Below are positions 1 through 9,330 of a DNA stretch of 64,000 nucleotides, piece after piece. Under the pieces are notes generated by a model. It was not told the origin of the DNA and did no database searches. It worked only from the letters and a program-made list of their open reading frames with translations. Both the position numbers and the translations under genes were made by a program. Source of the stretch: an uncultured cyanobacterium (lineage in GTDB: Bacteria; Cyanobacteriota; Cyanobacteriia; Cyanobacteriales; Nostocaceae); assembly GCA_903848645.1 (NCBI GenBank), contig CAINGU010000118.1, positions 1 to 64,000 of the forward strand, in the 5' to 3' direction. The stretch's first letter is position 1. Every line of letters begins with the position of its first letter.

Positions 1-165
1 CGTCAAGCCCGTGAACGACGTGAACGTCAAGCCCGTGAACAACGCGAACGTCAAGCCCGTGAACAACGCGAACGTCAAGCCCGTGAACAACGCGAACGTC
101 AAGCCCGTGAACAACGCGAACGTCAAGCCCGTGAACAACGCGAACGTCAAGCCCGTGAACGTCAA
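1..165. repeat. 24-bp tandem repeat (about six copies)
   Basis: The unit is about CGTCAAGCCCGTGAACAACG plus CGAA. Copies are nearly identical and the length is a multiple of three, so copy-number change keeps the reading frame. The block may continue upstream of the window. Confidence 0.9.
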
Positions 166-240
166 AATCATAACCAACGTAATCATGACCAACGCAATCA
201 TGACCAACGTAATCATGAGCAAAACGAGCATGATCACTAA
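1..240 (+). CDS. 3' end of an unidentified gene with a charged octapeptide repeat tail (partial)
   Basis: Frame 1 is open from the window edge to a TAA at 238-240. It reads as a tandem octapeptide RQAREQRE (24-bp DNA unit, about six copies), then a His/Asn/Gln-rich tail with units like NHDQR. The overlapping frame from position 11 reads ANVKPVNN and is also open, but frame 1 needs no internal start, and its Arg/Gln/Glu codons fit this AT-rich genome better than the GTG/GTC/CCC codons of the other frame. The gene sits 96 bp upstream of an RND pump, where cyanobacteria often have the periplasmic adaptor (MFP) subunit, so an adaptor C-terminus is possible. That is inference, because no diagnostic domain lies inside the window. 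Confidence 0.5.
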   Translation, partial: RQARERRERQAREQRERQAREQRERQAREQRERQAREQRERQAREQRERQARERQNHNQRNHDQRNHDQRNHEQNEHDH

Positions 241-277
241 GTTTTAAATTTCCACTTTTATAATAGCTAAAATAACC

Positions 278-310
278 AGATCCCCAACTTCTTTAAAAAG
301 TCGGGGATCT
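278..310. repeat. dispersed hairpin, AGATCCCC...GGGGATCT
   Basis: A 33-bp imperfect palindrome lies between the repeat-tailed gene and the RND pump. The arms pair through AGATCCCC/GGGGATCT and an inner AACTT/AAGT stretch. Related hairpins occur at 3508-3538 and 14250-14282. It could stop or stabilise transcripts, but there is no clear run of T after it. Confidence 0.7.
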
Positions 311-336
311 ATTTCTAGTTAATCATCCATTTCTCT

Positions 337-3300
337 ATGAACCTTTCAGAAATTTTTATCCGTCGTCCAGTCATGACTACCTTAATAATGATAGGTATTA
401 TGATTTTTGGTGTCATGAGTTATGTTTTATTACCTATCAGCCCTCTACCTAACGTTGAATATCCCTTTATTAGTGTTTCCGCAAGTCTCCCCGGTGCAAC
501 ACCGGAAACAATGGCTTCATCTGTAGCTGCACCCCTAGAACGACAATTTACGGAAATTGCTGGACTTAATTCCTTTAATTCCACCAGTTCCACAGGATCA
601 TCGAATATTTCCTTACAATTCGATTTTAGCCGTAGTGTAGCGAGCGCCGCTAAGGACGTACAAGCTGCTATTTCCGCTGCGGCCGGACAATTACCCACAG
701 GGATGCCGAAACCGCCTACCTACCGCAAACTTAACCCCTCTGTTTCCTCAATTCTTTATTTATACCTTTATTCAGAAACTCTCCCTATTTCTACTGTAGA
801 CGAATACGCAGAGGTGACAATTAGCCAGCCGATTTCTTCTCTTGATGGTGTAGCGCAAGTACAGGTATTTGGACAAAAACAATATGCGGTGCGTGTGCAA
901 CTAGACCCAAAAGAGGTAAAAGCACGAGGAATTGGACTTGATCAAGTTAGGAGTGCGATCGCTTCGGGAAATGTTAATCTACCTACAGGCAGTCTTTCTG
1001 GTAAATATAAAAGTTATTTAATTTCCACAGATGGTCAACTTAATGATGCGGCTGCTTATCAAAAACTAATTGTTACTAATGATAATGGCGCAGTCGTCCG
1101 ACTAGAAGATTTAGGACAGGTAATTGATGATGTCCAAAATAATAAAGTTTCTAACCGTTATAGTGATAAAAAAGTTTCTAACCGTCCCGCAATAGTTCTG
1201 GCTGTCCAACCTCAACCCGGTGCGAATACGGTAGAAATTGTTGATGCTGTTAAAAAGCTTTTACCTGCACTGCGAAAACAAGTTCCCAACTCTATTGAAA
1301 TGGGGATATTTTATGATCGTTCTCAATCTATTCGTGCTTCTATTGCTGATGTAAAATTTACTCTGGTGCTATCAGTTTGTTTGGTAGTTTTAGTCATTTT
1401 CTTATTTTTACGTGACCTGTGGGCGACAATAATTCCTAGTTTAGCTTTACCTGTGGCAATTATTGGCACTTTTGCCGCCATGTACATTTTTGGCTATTCT
1501 TTAAACAATCTTTCTTTAATGGCACTAACATTATCTGTCGGCTTTGTTGTAGATGATGCGATTGTCGTTTTAGAAAATATTGTTCGTCATCGAGAAATGG
1601 GAGAAAGTCCTGAAGATGCAGCTTTCAAAGGCTCTCAAGAAGTCAGTTTCACAATTTTATCAATGACACTTTCTTTGGTAGCTGTATTTATTCCCATCCT
1701 ATTTATGGGTGGATTAATTGGTAAGCTATTTCATGAATTTGCCATGACTATTAGTGTGGCAATTTTAATTTCTGGATTTGTTTCTCTCAGTCTGACTCCG
1801 ATGTTATGCAGTCGTTTTTTACGTTCAGGACATCAACAACGGCAAAATTTATTTTATCGAATTTCAGAAGGGGGATTTAATTTCTTATTGCAGGGTTATA
1901 AATGGACACTTAAACCTGTTTTAAAATATCGGTTAATTACTCTCGTTTTTTCTGGTTTATTACTCATATCTACATTTTATTTATTCACCATTGTTCCTAA
2001 AGGTTTTATTCCCACAGAAGACACGGGACAATTAATGGCTAATACCAAAGCAGCCCAGGATATTTCCTTTGATGAAATGTTGCGTCACCAACAAAAGATA
2101 GTTAATATTATTCGCAAAGATCCGAATGTAGCCGCAGTTAATTCCACAGTTGGTGCGGCTGGACCAAATCCCTCAACCAATAGCGGCAGGATTACAATTC
2201 GTTTAAAACCCCGTGAAGAACGCCAACTGACAGCCGAACAAATCATTACGGAACTCACACCCAAATTAAGAGGAATACCAGGAATACAAGCCTTTATTCG
2301 CGCCCCTGCGGCTATTCCCATTGGTGGACAACAAACTAATTCTCAATATCAATTTACATTACAAAGTTTAAATCTAGAAGAATTACGTGAATATTTACCG
2401 AAGTTACTAAATAGAATTAAGGCAATACCTGGTTTGCGAGGTGTTGATAGTGATTTACAACTTAGCACTCCGCAAATACAAGTTCAAGTTGATCATGGGA
2501 AAGCTGCTACTTTAGGTATTACAGCCGCACAAGTGCAGAAAACGCTAAGTTATGCCTATGGTTCTAGTCAAGTTTCCACTATTTATAGTCCCAATAATCA
2601 ATTTTATGTGATTTTGGAATTGCAGCCAGAATACCAACGTGATCCAAATGCTTTAGCGATGCTTTATGTGCGTTCAAGTAATGGTAAATTAGTTCCTTTG
2701 AGTGCCATAGCTAATATTACCCAAACTGTTGCACCTTTGACAGTTAACCACCTCGCTCAATTACCTTCAGCTACGATATCCTTTGATACTTTACCAGAAG
2801 TTTCTTTAAGTCAAGCCACAGAAGCTATTCAGAAACTTGCCGAGGAAATTCTACCAGCTACAATTACAACTAATTTTCAAGGTTCAGCTCAGGTTTTTAA
2901 TCAGTCCTTTGGAAATTTAGGTTGGTTATTACTAATATCTATTGTGGTAATTTATCTAATTCTTGGTATTCTTTATGAAGATTTTATTCACCCGATTACC
3001 ATTCTTTCTGGTTTACCTTCTGCGGGTTTTGGTGCATTATTAACGCTGTATATTTTTCAAGTGGAATTAAATCTTTACTCGTTTATTGGCATGATTTTAT
3101 TAGTCGGTATTGTCAAGAAAAATGGGATTATGTTGGTAGATTTTGCCATTGAGTCCCAACGTCAAGACGGAAAAAGTCCCACAATGGCAATTTATCAAGC
3201 TTGTTTAGTGCGTTTTCGTCCGATTATGATGACAACAATGGCAGCATTAATTGGAACTTTACCAATTGCTTTAGGAACAGGAACAGGTTCAGAAGCCCGT

Positions 3301-3459
3301 CGTCCGTTAGGAATTGCCATTGTTGGGGGTTTGTTGTTTTCGCAAATTTTGACTTTGTATTTAACGCCTGTGTTTTATACTTATATGGAAGAATTGAGAA
3401 AAAATCTGAGTAAATCAAAGAGAAAAAATCAGATTCAAAACTTAGAGATTTCCAAATAA
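337..3459 (+). CDS. RND-family efflux pump, inner-membrane permease (AcrB/MdtB type)
   Basis: A 1040-residue protein, normal for a hydrophobe/amphiphile efflux RND transporter (HAE1). It begins with the usual short N-terminus (MNLSEIFIRRPVMTT) and first membrane helix. It has the proton-relay acidic pair in GFVVDDAIVVLEN (D406, D407) and the matching lysines in GIVKKNGIMLVDFA (K927/K928). Such pumps trade inward proton flow for export of drugs, lipids or other amphiphiles, with a periplasmic adaptor and an outer-membrane channel. No channel gene follows. An adaptor may be the truncated gene upstream. The substrate cannot be read from sequence. Confidence 0.93.
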   Translation: MNLSEIFIRRPVMTTLIMIGIMIFGVMSYVLLPISPLPNVEYPFISVSASLPGATPETMASSVAAPLERQFTEIAGLNSFNSTSSTGSSNISLQFDFSRSVASAAKDVQAAISAAAGQLPTGMPKPPTYRKLNPSVSSILYLYLYSETLPISTVDEYAEVTISQPISSLDGVAQVQVFGQKQYAVRVQLDPKEVKARGIGLDQVRSAIASGNVNLPTGSLSGKYKSYLISTDGQLNDAAAYQKLIVTNDNGAVVRLEDLGQVIDDVQNNKVSNRYSDKKVSNRPAIVLAVQPQPGANTVEIVDAVKKLLPALRKQVPNSIEMGIFYDRSQSIRASIADVKFTLVLSVCLVVLVIFLFLRDLWATIIPSLALPVAIIGTFAAMYIFGYSLNNLSLMALTLSVGFVVDDAIVVLENIVRHREMGESPEDAAFKGSQEVSFTILSMTLSLVAVFIPILFMGGLIGKLFHEFAMTISVAILISGFVSLSLTPMLCSRFLRSGHQQRQNLFYRISEGGFNFLLQGYKWTLKPVLKYRLITLVFSGLLLISTFYLFTIVPKGFIPTEDTGQLMANTKAAQDISFDEMLRHQQKIVNIIRKDPNVAAVNSTVGAAGPNPSTNSGRITIRLKPREERQLTAEQIITELTPKLRGIPGIQAFIRAPAAIPIGGQQTNSQYQFTLQSLNLEELREYLPKLLNRIKAIPGLRGVDSDLQLSTPQIQVQVDHGKAATLGITAAQVQKTLSYAYGSSQVSTIYSPNNQFYVILELQPEYQRDPNALAMLYVRSSNGKLVPLSAIANITQTVAPLTVNHLAQLPSATISFDTLPEVSLSQATEAIQKLAEEILPATITTNFQGSAQVFNQSFGNLGWLLLISIVVIYLILGILYEDFIHPITILSGLPSAGFGALLTLYIFQVELNLYSFIGMILLVGIVKKNGIMLVDFAIESQRQDGKSPTMAIYQACLVRFRPIMMTTMAALIGTLPIALGTGTGSEARRPLGIAIVGGLLFSQILTLYLTPVFYTYMEELRKNLSKSKRKNQIQNLEISK

Positions 3460-3507
3460 TCAATGATCTAAAAATGATTAATTAAACAACTTAAAGATAA
3501 ATAACAA

Positions 3508-3538
3508 AATCCTGAATTTCTTCAAAAAGTCGGGAATC
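3508..3538. repeat. dispersed hairpin after the RND gene
   Basis: An imperfect palindrome (AATCCTGAATTTCTT...AGTCGGGAATCT) about 50 bp past the RND stop. It is related to the hairpins at 278-310 and 14250-14282, so the pump gene has one on each side. Confidence 0.55.
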
Positions 3539-3565
3539 TGAGTTTTTATATTTTTACAAATCAGA

Positions 3566-3658
3566 TACAGCAGATTTCGCTCTAATGAGGTACAAACTCT
3601 TGTAGTGCGGGCATCTTGCTCGCTGGATATATACCTCATAACACCGGAAAGTGCTGTA
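3566..3658. mobile_element. MITE-like element, copy 1 of 3
   Basis: About 93 bp with imperfect terminal inverted repeats of about 28 bp (left TACAGCAGATTTCGCTC, right ending in CCGGAAAGTGCTGTA) and a small inner palindrome around GCGGGCATCTTGC. Related copies lie at 8220-8326 and 39902-40006. It has no coding capacity and sits about 40 bp before the carotenoid oxygenase start. Confidence 0.75.
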
Positions 3659-3697
3659 ATATTGTTATATTAATATTATTCAAATGATAAATTATAT

Positions 3698-5131
3698 ATG
3701 CAAACAATTGATAAAAAGTCAACTAAAAAAGCATGGTTTCGGGCAATATCTCAACCTGCAACGGAATTTTCTGCCACTAAATTACCGATTCTCGCAGGTA
3801 AAATCCCCAATGGTTTGCGGGGTACACTGTACCGAAATGGACCAGCAAGACTAGAACTGAATGGTGTTGGGGTGGGACATTGGTTTGATGGAGATGGGGC
3901 AATTCTGGCTGTTAATTTTACCAATGTCGAAGCAGTTGGGGTTTATCGTTATGTGCAAACTACTGGTTATCAAGAAGAAACTGCTGCGGGTAAATTGCTT
4001 TATGGTAATTATGGCATGACTGCACCAGGAATTATCTGGAATCAATGGATAAAACCCGTGAAAAATGCGGCTAATACTTCCGTTTTGGCATTACCTAATA
4101 AACTTTTGGCATTGTGGGAAGGTGGTAAACCTTATGCTTTAGATTTGCAAACTTTAGAAACTTGTGGTGAAGATGATTTAGGCAGTTTAACTAAGGAATT
4201 AAGTTATTCTGCCCATTATAAGCAGGACAAAAATACAGGGGAGATTTTTAATTTTGGTGTCACTCCTGGATTAAATGCCACACTTAATATTTATAAAAGT
4301 GACTCGACTGGTAAAATTATCCAAACAGCAACACATCAATTAGAAGGAGTACCACTAATCCATGATTTTGTTTTAGCGGGACAGTATCTTGTCTTTTTTA
4401 TTTCCCCAGTGCGGTTAAATCTTTGGCCTGTGTTGGTAGGGATAAGGAGTTATAGTGATTCCCTAGAATGGCATCCTGAATTGGGAACTAAAATTATAAT
4501 CCTAGATAGAGAAAGTTTATCTTTAGTTAGTCAGGGAGAGACTGAATCTTGGTTTCAGTGGCATTTTGCTAATGGTTATGTAGATGCTAGTGGTGCGGTA
4601 ATTGTGGATATTGCCCGTTATGAAGATTTTCAAACTAATGAATATCTTCGAGAAGTAGTTACCGGGGAAATTCAGACAAATTCCCAGGGGACATTTTCAC
4701 AAGTTCAACTGAATCCTCAAACTGGAAAGGTAATTAAAATTGAACAACTTTCAAATCAACATTGTGAATTTCCTAGTGTTCCTCCCCAAAATGTAGGTCA
4801 ATTTTCTCGCTATACCTATATGTCAGGATTTCAACCAGGAACAGATGCTAGTAAGGAACTTTTAAATAGTATTGCTCGTTTTGATCACAAAACTGGAACT
4901 TTAACCCAAGCAAACATAGGAGAAAATCGCTATCCTTCCGAACCTATTTATGTGCAAAATCCGCAAAACTCTGAACAAGGTTGGGTGTTAACTGTGGTTT
5001 ATGATGGTCATACTCATAGTAGTGAAGTTTGGGTATTTGCGAGCGATAGGTTAAATGAAGAACCTGTTTGTAAATTGGGATTACCCAGCGTCATACCTCA
5101 CAGTTTCCACGGTACATGGAAACCTGCTTAA
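3698..5131 (+). CDS. carotenoid (apocarotenoid) cleavage oxygenase, RPE65/CCD family
   Basis: A 477-residue member of the iron-dependent carotenoid oxygenase family, which splits carotenoid or apocarotenal double bonds with O2 to give retinal-like aldehydes. The four iron-binding histidines are all visible: H173 (SAHYK), H222 (LIHDF), H289 (WQWHF-like context, QWHFAN) and H471 in the C-terminal FHGTW. N-terminal family signature IPNGLRGTLYRNGPA is present. The seven-bladed propeller length is normal. It stands alone, followed by a strong hairpin terminator, so it is probably monocistronic. Whether it acts on full-length carotenoids or apocarotenals cannot be told from sequence. Confidence 0.92.
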   Translation: MQTIDKKSTKKAWFRAISQPATEFSATKLPILAGKIPNGLRGTLYRNGPARLELNGVGVGHWFDGDGAILAVNFTNVEAVGVYRYVQTTGYQEETAAGKLLYGNYGMTAPGIIWNQWIKPVKNAANTSVLALPNKLLALWEGGKPYALDLQTLETCGEDDLGSLTKELSYSAHYKQDKNTGEIFNFGVTPGLNATLNIYKSDSTGKIIQTATHQLEGVPLIHDFVLAGQYLVFFISPVRLNLWPVLVGIRSYSDSLEWHPELGTKIIILDRESLSLVSQGETESWFQWHFANGYVDASGAVIVDIARYEDFQTNEYLREVVTGEIQTNSQGTFSQVQLNPQTGKVIKIEQLSNQHCEFPSVPPQNVGQFSRYTYMSGFQPGTDASKELLNSIARFDHKTGTLTQANIGENRYPSEPIYVQNPQNSEQGWVLTVVYDGHTHSSEVWVFASDRLNEEPVCKLGLPSVIPHSFHGTWKPA

Positions 5132-5156
5132 ACAATCCCATAATTAATTAATGTAG

Positions 5157-5180
5157 GGGTGGGGTTTTCCCCACCCTTTA
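5157..5180 (+). terminator. rho-independent-like terminator
   Basis: A perfect GC-rich stem GGGTGGGG/CCCCACCC around a TTTT loop, followed by TTTACC. It lies 26 bp past the carotenoid oxygenase stop. Confidence 0.7.
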
Positions 5181-5234
5181 CCTTTAATGTTTTCGGGAAT
5201 TGTAAATTAAAAGTAAATTGTAATTATTTGACTA

Positions 5235-6386
5235 ATGACTAATCAACACCGCATTGGCATCATTTTAGGGACTCGTCCCGAAGCGATTAAACTAGCGCCA
5301 GTAATTCAGGTTTTTCAAAGTTCTCCAGATTTTGAATTGCAGGTAATTCTCACAGGACAACATCGAGAAATGGTTGAACAAGTGATGAAATTGTTCAAAC
5401 TTAAAGCCGATTGGAATTTAGAGATTATGCAGCGTCAACAATCTCTTAATGATATTACCTGTCGCAGTTTACAAGGTTTAGAAGCATTATTTCAAACACA
5501 AAAGTTAGATTTTGTGATTGTTCAGGGAGATACGACAACAGCTTTTGCAGCAACTTTGGCAGCTTTTTATCAAAAAATCCCTATAGGTCATGTAGAAGCA
5601 GGTTTAAGGACAGATGATTTATTTAATCCTTTTCCCGAAGAAGCTAATAGAAGATTAATTTCCCAACTTACACAATTGCATTTTGCTCCGACTACTTTAG
5701 CGGTGGAAAACTTACAACATTCCGGGGTATTAGGAGAAATTCACCTCACAGGAAATACCGTAATTGATGCGTTATTAAATGTGGCGGCAAAAAAACCAGC
5801 TTGTGATATACCAGGTTTAGATTGGCATAAATATAGGACAATATTAGCAACAGTTCATAGACGGGAAAATTGGGGAGAACCTCTGCAAGATATCGCTCAA
5901 AGTTTTTTACAAATTTTAGATCAATTTCCTGATACAGCCTTATTGCTGCCATTACACAAAAATCCCACAGTGAGAGAACCATTACAAGAGTTGTTAGGAA
6001 AACATTCCCGAATTTTCTTAACAGAACCCTTAGACTATGCTGAATTAGTAGGTGCTATCGAGCGATCACATTTAATCTTAACCGATTCTGGTGGCTTACA
6101 AGAAGAAGCCCCCAGTTTGGGTAAACCAGTGTTAGTTCTCAGAGATACCACCGAAAGACCAGAAGCTGTTACCGCAGGGACAGCAAAACTTGTAGGTACA
6201 CAAACCGCAAATATTGTTACAGCCGCTAGTGAACTACTCAGCAACCCAGCCGCTTACACCAAAATGGCCACCGCCATAAATCCCTTTGGCGATGGCCATG
6301 CAGCAGAACGCATTCTGCAAATTGTCAAAAATTACCTGCAACAGGGAACAGGGAACGGGGAACAGGGAACAGAAAAACAACTTTAG
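5235..6386 (+). CDS. wecB: UDP-N-acetylglucosamine 2-epimerase (non-hydrolysing)
   Basis: 383 residues with the family's N-terminal GTRPEAIKLAPVI motif, the VQGDTTTAFAA and HVEAGLRT motifs, and the C-terminal DSGGLQEEAPSLGKPVLVLR nucleotide-binding segment. It converts UDP-GlcNAc to UDP-ManNAc in the cytoplasm, for surface polysaccharide or wall-linked glycans. The last about 14 residues (QQGTGNGEQGT...) come from a heptamer repeat (AACAGGG-like) that runs into the 3' end, so the natural C-terminus has probably been changed. The ATG lies at the end of a TGACTAATGACTAA repeat. Confidence 0.95.
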   Translation: MTNQHRIGIILGTRPEAIKLAPVIQVFQSSPDFELQVILTGQHREMVEQVMKLFKLKADWNLEIMQRQQSLNDITCRSLQGLEALFQTQKLDFVIVQGDTTTAFAATLAAFYQKIPIGHVEAGLRTDDLFNPFPEEANRRLISQLTQLHFAPTTLAVENLQHSGVLGEIHLTGNTVIDALLNVAAKKPACDIPGLDWHKYRTILATVHRRENWGEPLQDIAQSFLQILDQFPDTALLLPLHKNPTVREPLQELLGKHSRIFLTEPLDYAELVGAIERSHLILTDSGGLQEEAPSLGKPVLVLRDTTERPEAVTAGTAKLVGTQTANIVTAASELLSNPAAYTKMATAINPFGDGHAAERILQIVKNYLQQGTGNGEQGTEKQL

Positions 6387-6442
6387 TTATGTTTTTAAAC
6401 ATGGGTAACTATTGCCATCTTGCCTGTTCCCTTTCAATTAAG

Positions 6443-7054
6443 CTAAATACCTAAAGCTCTCCGAGTTTGATAACCAACAACGCCATCTACACGCAGTCCG
6501 TTACGTCTTTGGAAGTGACGAATTGCGTTAATGGTTCGTGAACCGTAAACGCCATCAACTCTAATACCTAAAGCTCTTTGGATTTCTCTGACTCGTTCAC
6601 CTCTTGAGCCATATCCTACCGTGATTCTACCACCAACACCGTATCCAGAACGATATCTGCGGGAAGAATGGCCAGGGGTGTTACCAATCCATCTTTCAGC
6701 AGCATAGTATCCTCGGTAACGTCCCGAAGAAATTCTCGCAAATCCATTTCTGACACTACCAGTTTCACCAACGTATGCACCATTTTGGACACAAGCTACA
6801 GATGAATTTTCCGTGCTAGGTCCTGTGCGAATATAAAGACAATTACCATTAGTGCTAACATATTCTGCGGAAGCAAACTGCATTTGAGTAACTGTAGCTA
6901 GTAATATACTCACACCAGCTAAGGTTAACCACGCAGAAGATTTAAAAAAATTCCGCCAATTAAATGACGATTTGGGAAAATTTAATGCAAAATTTTCATT
7001 TGTTTTTTCATCTTCTATATACATATAGGAATAAGCCAAATATTCCATAATCAC
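6443..7054 (-). CDS. SH3-like plus peptidoglycan-binding domain protein, exported or membrane-anchored
   Basis: 203 residues. A charged N-terminus is followed by one hydrophobic segment (about 37-58, signal anchor or signal peptide). Next is an SH3b-like domain (about 70-120, CLYIRTGPSTENSSV) with two cysteines, then a C-terminal PG_binding_1 domain (about 143-203) with the family signature GSRGERVREIQRALG...DGVYGSRT. It should bind cell-wall peptidoglycan. No catalytic domain is present. It lies upstream of nothing in operon sense, and an M23 peptidase gene is 162 bp away on the same strand, so the two may act together on the wall. Confidence 0.82.
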   Translation of the reverse strand: MIMEYLAYSYMYIEDEKTNENFALNFPKSSFNWRNFFKSSAWLTLAGVSILLATVTQMQFASAEYVSTNGNCLYIRTGPSTENSSVACVQNGAYVGETGSVRNGFARISSGRYRGYYAAERWIGNTPGHSSRRYRSGYGVGGRITVGYGSRGERVREIQRALGIRVDGVYGSRTINAIRHFQRRNGLRVDGVVGYQTRRALGI

Positions 7055-7216
7055 CTGCTCCTTTATCTGAACTTTTGCGATACTTTTGTCTAGTTTTAAT
7101 CTTCATTGATTTTATACTTCTTCACTAAGATAAGTTGGCTGCTATATTCCGCCATTTGAACTGTCACATCAGGTATTTGTAATGAAATCATCAATTACTC
7201 ATGGTCGTTAGTAGTT

Positions 7217-8065
7217 TTAGTTCCCCAAACCATGGGAAGTGAGAAAACTATCGGCACGAATCGGACTACCATTGCGCCAAATTTCTATTTTTTCGGGGCT
7301 AATTAAGTAGGAAAAACTGCCATTATCTGCCTTATATCTGTTGTTATTAAGTTTCCAAGCCCGAATTTTTAAAACTTGACTGGGTTCTTGTTTTAATTTC
7401 CCGATATAAAATAACTGACTATTTTCCTCGCAAACTTTTATACTGACTGTTGCTGTCTCCCCTGTCAGAACTGTAGTCCCATTACATTCAGTATTATTAC
7501 TCACAGTTAAAACTGGCTGTAGGGTAGGGGAAACTGGTTGATTTACTGGTGTTTTCGCAATGGTGGCAGACGGTAATACACTGAGAGGATTACTAGCTAA
7601 ACGACCATCTGCATAAAATTCAAAATGCAAATGAGGAGCGGTGCTATTGCCTGTTGAACCCATTTCGGCAATAATTTGACCTTGTTTGACCTGTTGACCT
7701 TTACTGACCAATAAACGGCTATTATGTCCATAAACCGTTACATTGCCATTAAGATGTTTAATTTCAATAAAATTACCTAATCCCCAATTATCCCAACCAG
7801 CTTTCACGACTGTACCAGCAGCAGCAGCCAAAATCGGAGTCCCTTTTGCACCAGCAATATCAATTCCCTCATGTTGATATTTACGGAAACCTTGGGAAAG
7901 CACACCCTGAGTAGGCCAAATTAAGTTAGTAGTAGGTGCGGCTGTGGGGTTAATTAGAGAAACTGTTTGAGTTAAAGCTGGAGGCATCTGACTCAATACC
8001 AGATTGCAAGACATTAAACTCATTAAAGCGTAATTACAAAAGCGGTAGATATTAACTTTTTTCAT
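7217..8065 (-). CDS. M23-family metallopeptidase (LytM-like endopeptidase)
   Basis: 282 residues with an N-terminal signal sequence (about 1-33). The peptidase domain (about 48-170) has the zinc ligands in HEGIDIA (first His about residue 65, Asp about 69) and HLHFE (about 145-149), and the conserved YGHNS. All catalytic positions are present, so it is likely an active peptidoglycan endopeptidase outside the cytoplasmic membrane. The C-terminal about 90 residues (with CNGT and CEEN cysteines) do not match a domain I recognise. The promoter lies in the 8066-8392 spacer shared with a divergent ABC permease gene. Confidence 0.9.
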   Translation of the reverse strand: MKKVNIYRFCNYALMSLMSCNLVLSQMPPALTQTVSLINPTAAPTTNLIWPTQGVLSQGFRKYQHEGIDIAGAKGTPILAAAAGTVVKAGWDNWGLGNFIEIKHLNGNVTVYGHNSRLLVSKGQQVKQGQIIAEMGSTGNSTAPHLHFEFYADGRLASNPLSVLPSATIAKTPVNQPVSPTLQPVLTVSNNTECNGTTVLTGETATVSIKVCEENSQLFYIGKLKQEPSQVLKIRAWKLNNNRYKADNGSFSYLISPEKIEIWRNGSPIRADSFLTSHGLGN

Positions 8066-8392
8066 CAGTTTCTAGCCTCATAGTTGCTATAGCAGCGAAA
8101 AGGAAGTCAAAGCGGACTGCTGTAAATGGAGAAATGCTATAGTTACTTGCTATTTCAGTCTCAAATGTGTCACATCAGGACAATTTGCTGGTTAAATTTA
8201 CAACTCGTGCAAACTTACTTACAGCAAATTTCGCTCTAATGAGGTACAAACTTGAATTATGAAACTCTTGTATTGCGGGCATCTTGTCCGCTACATATGT
8301 ACCTCATAACACCGGAAAGTGCTGTATAGTTGATTCAAAATATAGACTTGTAAATAAGATACGATAATTGCCAAAACCTTATTCTTACATAT
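8066..8392. promoter_or_regulatory. divergent intergenic region holding a MITE-like element
   Basis: 327 bp without a convincing gene, between the minus-strand M23 peptidase and the plus-strand ABC permease. It must carry both promoters. It holds the MITE-like copy at 8220-8326 and, nearer the peptidase, a short inverted pair around GCTATAGCAG and CTGCTGTA/GCTATAG. Confidence 0.5.
8220..8326. mobile_element. MITE-like element, copy 2 of 3
   Basis: About 107 bp, with ends TACAGCAAATTTCGCTC and CCGGAAAGTGCTGTA as inverted repeats. It shares TGAGGTAC and GCGGGCATCTTG with copies at 3566-3658 and 39902-40006. It lies 66 bp before the ABC permease start and could affect its promoter. Confidence 0.75.
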
Positions 8393-9313
8393 ATGTCTCA
8401 ACTAACATCAAAACAGTGGATTTTAATTCAACAGAAAATTACACCCTATCTATTTTTATTACCTGCCTTAATTCTGTTAACATTCACTGTTTTTTGGCCA
8501 GCAATTCAAGCCTTTTATCTCAGCTTTACTAGCTACGAAAATATAGGAGATCCTCCCCAGTGGATCGGCTTAAAAAACTTTCTGCGTTTATCGAAAGACC
8601 CAGTTTTTTGGCAAACTCTACAAAACACATTTCTTTATTTGATTGGTGTTGTCCCAATTTTAGTATTTTTTCCCTTAGTTTTAGCAATTTTAGTCAATCA
8701 AAAACTGCGGGGAATGAATTGGTTCAGAACAGCATATTATACACCAGTTGTAATTTCCATGGTAGTAGCGGGGATAGCCTGGAAATGGTTATATGCAGAA
8801 AACGGATTACTCAACCAAATTCTCAAAGTTTTAGGCATTTTTCCCAACGGAATACCTTGGCTAACAAGTCCAGATAAAATATTCGGAATTGTTCCCATTT
8901 CCCTAGCCAGTATTATGGCTGTAACTATTTGGAAAGGCTTAGGCTATTACATGATAATTTATTTAGCTGGATTACAATCTATTCCCGCGGATATCTACGA
9001 AGCTGCTGCTATTGATGGTTCAGATAATATTCGTAAACATTGGGATATTACCCTTCCATTAATGAAACCTTATTTAGCTTTAGTAGCCGTAATTTCTGCC
9101 ATTGCAGCTACTAAAGTTTTTGAAGAAGTTTATATTATGACTCAAGGTGGACCACTCAACAGTTCTAAGACAATTGTTTATTATTTGTATGAGCAAGCAT
9201 TTGGTAATTTAGAAATTAGCTATGCTTGTACAATTGGTTTGGTGCTATTTTTAATGATCTTAGGTTTATCAATTTTGCGATTAGTTGTAAATCAGCAAGA
9301 TGGTAATTGGTAA
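8393..9313 (+). CDS. sugar ABC transporter permease (MalF/UgpA type)
   Basis: 306 residues with about six membrane helices and the EAA loop motif EAAAIDGSDNIRKHWDITLP (about residues 203-222), which docks the ATPase subunit. This family brings sugars or glycerol phosphates through the inner membrane, with a binding protein, a second permease and an ATPase. None of these lies next to it, so it is an orphan subunit here, as is common for scattered cyanobacterial ABC genes. The stop runs straight into a TAATTGGT/CATTGGT repeat. The substrate is not readable. Confidence 0.88.
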   Translation: MSQLTSKQWILIQQKITPYLFLLPALILLTFTVFWPAIQAFYLSFTSYENIGDPPQWIGLKNFLRLSKDPVFWQTLQNTFLYLIGVVPILVFFPLVLAILVNQKLRGMNWFRTAYYTPVVISMVVAGIAWKWLYAENGLLNQILKVLGIFPNGIPWLTSPDKIFGIVPISLASIMAVTIWKGLGYYMIIYLAGLQSIPADIYEAAAIDGSDNIRKHWDITLPLMKPYLALVAVISAIAATKVFEEVYIMTQGGPLNSSKTIVYYLYEQAFGNLEISYACTIGLVLFLMILGLSILRLVVNQQDGNW

Positions 9314-9330
9314 TTGGTCATTGGTCATTG

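Noticed and set aside
11-247. Frame 2 protein with ANVKPVNN repeats
   Set aside because: Frame 1 is open from the window edge, needs no internal start and has more typical codon use. Frame 2 remains a less likely option.
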